From assembly GCF_022965805.1 (NCBI RefSeq), contig NC_133101.1:11073069-11137068 (forward strand): DNA of 64,000 bases. Reading direction: 5' to 3'. This document shows positions 59,592 to 64,000 of the stretch, piece by piece. The notes under the pieces are model-generated. The model was not told the DNA's origin. It ran no database searches and saw only the letters and a list, made by a program, of their open reading frames with translations. This DNA comes from Primulina eburnea. Taxonomy: Eukaryota > Streptophyta > Magnoliopsida > Lamiales > Gesneriaceae. Position numbers and translations under genes: made by a program. The first letter of the stretch is position 1, and the number at the start of each line of letters is the position of its first letter.

Positions 59592-59886
59592 ATTTGAATA
59601 TGAGTCTGGAAACCTTGTTTGGACAGATCATTTCGTTCCCTACTTTCATCTTACTTAAACAATGGTTGTCCACTTAACTAGCGTGCCCACGTGAGAGTAA
59701 GGCCTCTCTTGTGGAAGCAGTGACCCTTCAGCTAGCCAATAAACCCTTCAATTGAATCACCGATGATGGTTGCTACTATTTTATATGCAATACTTATTTT
59801 ATTGATTGAATTTGCACTTTTTATGTACTCTATATTATTTGGTTCTAATCTAAAGTTAATAATTTTGTTTTTATTAGGTTATTTTA

Positions 59887-62327
59887 ATGTAAAATCAAGA
59901 GAGAAAGAGGAAAAACAATATTTTATCATTATTTCAGTCAACAATTGATAATCCTTCATCATCCGAGAGGATCGATACTCATGCATCTATTAATATTGAG
60001 GAGCCCGGACCTCCTTCTAAATCTAAAAACGTTGTGTTTGATGAAACTTCCCTTGAACGAGATCCTGGATTGCGTATTTCGATGTTGCAACATCCTGTTA
60101 ATCATCGTGATGAAATTAGACGAGCTTATATCAAAATGGGGTCATATCAACATAAATTGCCGGAATACCCACAGTCTGAATGAGGAAAGAAGCATCGTCG
60201 ATTTCAATATACATGGTTTAAAAAGTTTTCATGGTTAGAGTACTCTCTCCTTCGAAGGATGCAATATTTTGTTTTACGTGCTATCTTTTTGAATTAAGTG
60301 AAGCACAACAATCTGCATTTACAATTGGAGGGTTTAAAAGTTGGAAACGCGTTAATGATGGAACAAAGTGTGCTTTTTTGTATCACATGGGAAGTTCTAA
60401 CTAGACACACAATAAATCTTCAAAATCTATTGTTGATTTGATGAATGTCACTAGGCATATAGGTGTAGTTATGATTCGAGAAACTTCTGAACAGATTCAA
60501 AAAAATCGGTTAAGGCTTGCAGAAACAATTGAGTGTGTCCATTGGCTTAGTTTGCAAGGATGTGGATTGAGAGGTCATGAAGAATCTTCATATTCCCAAA
60601 ATCGTGGTAATTTCATTGAGATGTTAAAACTATTGGGGGAATGGAATGCTAGTATTGAAGATGTTATCTTAGACAAGGCTTCGGGAAATGCAAGATATAC
60701 CTCACCAGAAGTTCAAAAAGACCAAATCTTGCATATTATTGGTAATAGAGTCAGAAATAAAATTCGTGATGAAATTGGAGTATCTAAGTTTTGTATTTTG
60801 GTGGATGAAGCGAAAGATGTATCTAACAAAGAACATATGGCTATAATTTTGAGATTTGTTGATGCCCATGGTTTTCTGTGGGAGCGTTTTTTTCAAATTG
60901 TGCGTGTTCATGACAGCACAGCTGCAACACTCAAGAAAGAAATATGTGACGTCCTCATTAGATATAATCTAGAAATTCATAATATGTGAGGTCAAGGGTA
61001 TGATGGTGCTAGTAAAATGAGTGGTGCTTTTAATGGATTGCAAGCTTTATTTCTTAAAGATTGCCCCTATGCATATTATATACATTGTTTTGCACATCGA
61101 CTCCAACTAGCATTAGTTGCAGCAGCTGAAAAAGAGATCTTTATATGGCTCTTCTTTTCAAATCTGACTACTATTGTCAATCTCGTTACAACTTCTATCA
61201 AGCGCAATGCTGAGTTACAATCTTATCAAGTTAATGCAATTATGAAATTGCACGTTCTGTTGTTGTCGGTGAACGCGAGACTGGGCGAGGAGCTAATCAG
61301 ATTGGTACTTTGCATCGAGCAGGTACTACTCGTTGGAGCTCCCATTTTGATTCTATTTGCAGCTTGATAGATATATATGATGCAAGTATTAATGTGCTCG
61401 AAAACATTATCATTGATGGCACCTCCACTTCAATGTGAGGGGAAGCTGGTGGTTCATTAATAGTGATGAAGTCTTTTGATTTCATTTTTATTTTGCATTT
61501 GCTGCATAAAATTGTGGGGATCACAAATTTGCTTTGCCGTGCCCTGCAATAAAAATCTCTTGATATCATCAGTGTAATGGATTTGGTCTCTATGACTAAA
61601 GAACTTTTCCTGAGATTGAGAAATGGTAGTTTTGATATTCTTCTTTCGTATGTAAAATCATTTTGCACAAGATTGGATGTCGATATACCGGAGATGGGTT
61701 CTCATTATAAGCATTCTACTTGTTCATGCAAGAAAAGGGATACTATCACAGTTGAACATCACTTTCATTATGATATATTTAATGTTGCAATAGATTTTCA
61801 GATGGAAGAGTTAAACTTTAGATTTAGTGATGAGACAGTTGAACTTCTAATTATCAGCTCTGCTTTGGATCCAAAAGATAATTTTAAATGGTTCAACATT
61901 GACAAGATTTGTACTCTTGCTGAGAAGTATTATCCCGAGGACTTCACTGAACAGGAAATGCATCATTTGAGGTATCAGCTACAACATTTTGAGCTCGATG
62001 TAGTTTGTCATGAAGATTTTCAGAAAATGTCCAATATCTCAGAATTGTGCCGAGGGTTATTTGAAACAAAAAAGTTCCAACATTATAATTTGATGGACAA
62101 GTTGATCCGTCTAGTTTTAACTTTGCCTGTTTCCACGGCAACTACGGAGCGTGCATTTTAGGCTATGAAGCATGTGAAAACAGTTTTTCGTAGTAAAATG
62201 AGAGATTGTTTTCTGACATATTCTATGATTATCTACATTGAGAGAGAGTTTGCTTCAAATATAGACTCTAATTCTATAATTGATGAATATTATACTTCGA
62301 AAAATCGTAGATCATAGCTTCAATAGT
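59887..62327 (+). pseudogene. hAT transposase pseudogene, right arm
   Basis: Mirror copy of the left-arm gene. The start ATG (59887) is followed at once by TAA where the left copy has TCA. There is another stop at 60181 (SE then TGA), frame breaks at 60240-60420, the same TGA before GQGYDGASKMSG (60987-60989) as in the left arm, and a TAG inside TERAF-AMKHV (62159-62161). Recognisable frames are 60438-60989, 61017-61367 and 61577-62161. The shared TGA shows the gene was already broken before the inverted duplication, unless it is an exon border. The private stops arose afterwards. Confidence 0.88.
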
Positions 62328-62634
62328 AAGATTATGTCTATACAGATTATCTTTGTATATTTTAGTTTAAAAATATTTAATTTTATCATCTAACATTAAA
62401 TGAATGGTTTTTTTAGAGATATTCATTTTATTTGATCTTCATTAATTTTTCTTGCAGGTTGATGGAAATCTATTATTACATTGTCAATGTTTTGTCGGTT
62501 TCTGAATCTTACGAGTTCAATAACCAAAATATTGAAGATCTTGTGAATGAGAAACTTTTTAATTGTTATAGATTATTCTGTTTTTTGTTAAAAAAATTTA
62601 GCACGGAAGATTTCAATTCCTGGCTCCGCCACTG

Positions 62635-62929
62635 TGCTGATAGACAAGAGATGAATCTTCGATTAACTATATATTATATCTCTGGCTCTGGCTTTAAACA
62701 TGTGTGCCGATAAAGTGTTTCGATTTTTACATCTTTTCCCGGAGGTGGCACCGGAGGTATCATAATATTGATTCGATTATATTTTATATCATTCATTCCA
62801 ACTGCATTAAACCTCCATCCAAAGATCACCACCAATGTTTTTGGCCTAAATGTATTAAAGGAAAGCTAAAAATTCTGCATATGGAAAGATTTGTGCCAAG
62901 AGCATGAACAACATTTAAAAACGAGTAGG
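62635..62929. other. Flank right of the hAT inverted repeat
   Basis: No gene or repeat recognised. Confidence 0.5.
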
Positions 62930-63083
62930 TTTCTTGTGAGACCGTCTTATAGATTTTTATTCATGAAACTTGTTGACTTTATCCATATTTACAATAAAAA
63001 ATAATATTTTTCATAGGTGACCTAAATAAAATATCTGTCTCATAAGCTTGATTTATGAGAGCGTCTCGCATGAGTTTTTGCGT
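62930..63083 (-). repeat. MITE copy 9, reverse orientation, decayed
   Basis: Starts GGTTTCTTGTGAGACCGTCT and ends GAGAGCGTCTCGCATGAGTT. Contains TTTACAATAAAAAATAATAT and GTGACCTAAATAAAATAT, the complement of the family interior. Confidence 0.75.
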
Positions 63084-64000
63084 TGAAAAGTTGCATTTAT
63101 TAAATTTATACACACTTTAATTTTACTTAAGCGCACCAATTGCATGATTAGGTAGCTAAAACTCATGCATAATATCTTTTATAATGTCTTTTAATTGATT
63201 ATATGTTTCAAAATTTTAATATAATATTTTATTTATCATAACAAGTCAGCTTCTTATTATTTTATTCTAGGAAAATTATATAATGTTAAAAAAGAGGGTA
63301 TCTTAAGCAACTTACGTTTGGTGACTAAGGTCTAAGGTAGGGAGTTATTTAAAGTCACTCGTACTTAATTACAAGTAAATATTAATAATTAATATATATG
63401 TGAATAAAAAAAACATATTGATAATATTTAATTTACAAAATTATACCACGAAAATATATAAAAAAATATTATAATGATACTTGGAAGTATCTAAATTTAT
63501 ATTAATAATATCTTTTAGCTATTTTTAGAAGCTTATAAATTTTTTAACATCTTACGAGTCTATCTATGCAAAATTTCTTCCACAAAAAGGCTAAATTTTA
63601 GGAAAATTTGTATCTTTCATATTACGGTTGTCTATTGACGATACGATCATTTATGTTATCAAATTTCAGTATTGATCATATATATATATATATATATTCT
63701 GATTTTTCTCATTTTATTAATTATTACTGATATGACACTACAAACGTTAGTGTCATATCTACGATGTATTGGTGCAACATCAGCCCGTATCAGAAAAATT
63801 ACTAAATTTGTAAAAAAAAAAATACATGACTACGACTGAAATTCAATAACATAGGAAGATTGAAATTGAAAAAATACAAATATACATAAAGGAAAAAAAG
63901 AAGATCCTAAATTTTATACAATCTCGGTTTTGCAATTGTCCACCGACATCTCGATTTATGAAGATCTTTTTGAGTGAAAAATAATAATTGGGATGGCCAT
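63084..64000. other. AT-rich intergenic to window end
   Basis: No gene supported. A short (TA) run is at 63679-63697. Confidence 0.55.

Larger units (their letters stand above)
56220..62634. mobile_element. Giant inverted repeat of a hAT (TTF/ZMYM1-type) transposon
   Basis: Two arms, 56220-59272 and 59592-62634 (3,053 and 3,043 bp), are near-complementary around a 319-bp spacer. The outer ends carry the plant hAT terminal motif CAGTGGCGGAGCCAGGA and its complement. Flanks CTGAAAGA (56212-56219) and CTGATAGA (62637-62644) look like an imperfect 8-bp duplication. The transposase pseudogenes point outwards from the centre. No CAGTGGCGG end exists at the centre. Confidence 0.88.

Overview
The window is nuclear DNA of a flowering plant, most likely a eudicot (the style of the repeats suggests an asterid such as Lamiales, but that is a weak inference). 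It has intron-containing genes for a plastid cytochrome c assembly factor, a plant polyol transporter, a UPF0496 protein, an ER acyltransferase and a membrane-anchored RING E3. Between them lie Sirevirus-like copia, chromovirus-type gypsy, CACTA and hAT elements and many AT-rich short repeats.

Layout. 1-2.5 kb: 3'-truncated polyol/sugar transporter on the minus strand. 3.2-4.7 kb: a MITE and a CACTA-type terminal fragment. 5.34-13.33 kb: a complete but decayed Ty3/gypsy element (minus) with 2.1-kb LTRs, TSD CAATT, a readable gag and a wrecked pol. 13.6-16.6 kb: fragments of two further gypsy elements and one copia element, ending in a gypsy LTR. This LTR is split by a 17.7-kb Sirevirus-like copia element (16644-34364, TSD TTTAG), and its other half is at 34.37-35.18 kb. 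The copia element is itself interrupted in gag by a very young gypsy block (19098-28960) with the order partial internal region, LTR, complete internal region, LTR. The block holds an uninterrupted gag-pol reading frame of about 1470 codons. The copia element also carries a third ORF behind its own promoter-like region, and a 3' LTR that has lost its first 547 bp.

Genes on the right side: UPF0496 (At14a-like) at 36.9-38.1 kb (+), LPAT4/5-type acyltransferase at 41.2-43.6 kb (-), RMA-type RING E3 at 47.8-48.4 kb (+), CCS1 at 52.6-55.8 kb (+, eight exons reconstructed from splice sites). They do not form a pathway or operon; each is an ordinary single plant gene.

Other mobile DNA on the right: a 1.78-kb hAT-like element with perfect 8-bp TSD that contains a CACTA remnant (48.6-50.4 kb), a cluster of one MITE family (50.6-52.0 kb), and a 6.4-kb giant inverted repeat made of two divergent ZMYM1/TTF-type hAT transposase pseudogenes around a 319-bp loop (56.22-62.63 kb).

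Most notable observations: (i) arrays of the palindrome TTCGGA-N3-TCCGAA occur in the LTRs of both the copia and the gypsy element, and also upstream of the copia third ORF, where an exact 21-bp TATA-containing module is shared with the gypsy LTR; (ii) the hAT inverted duplication resembles a natural hairpin-RNA silencing locus; (iii) the copia/gypsy deletion junction carries iterative templated filler DNA. Exon limits are read by eye from GT/AG sites and reading frame; no alignment or database search was run.
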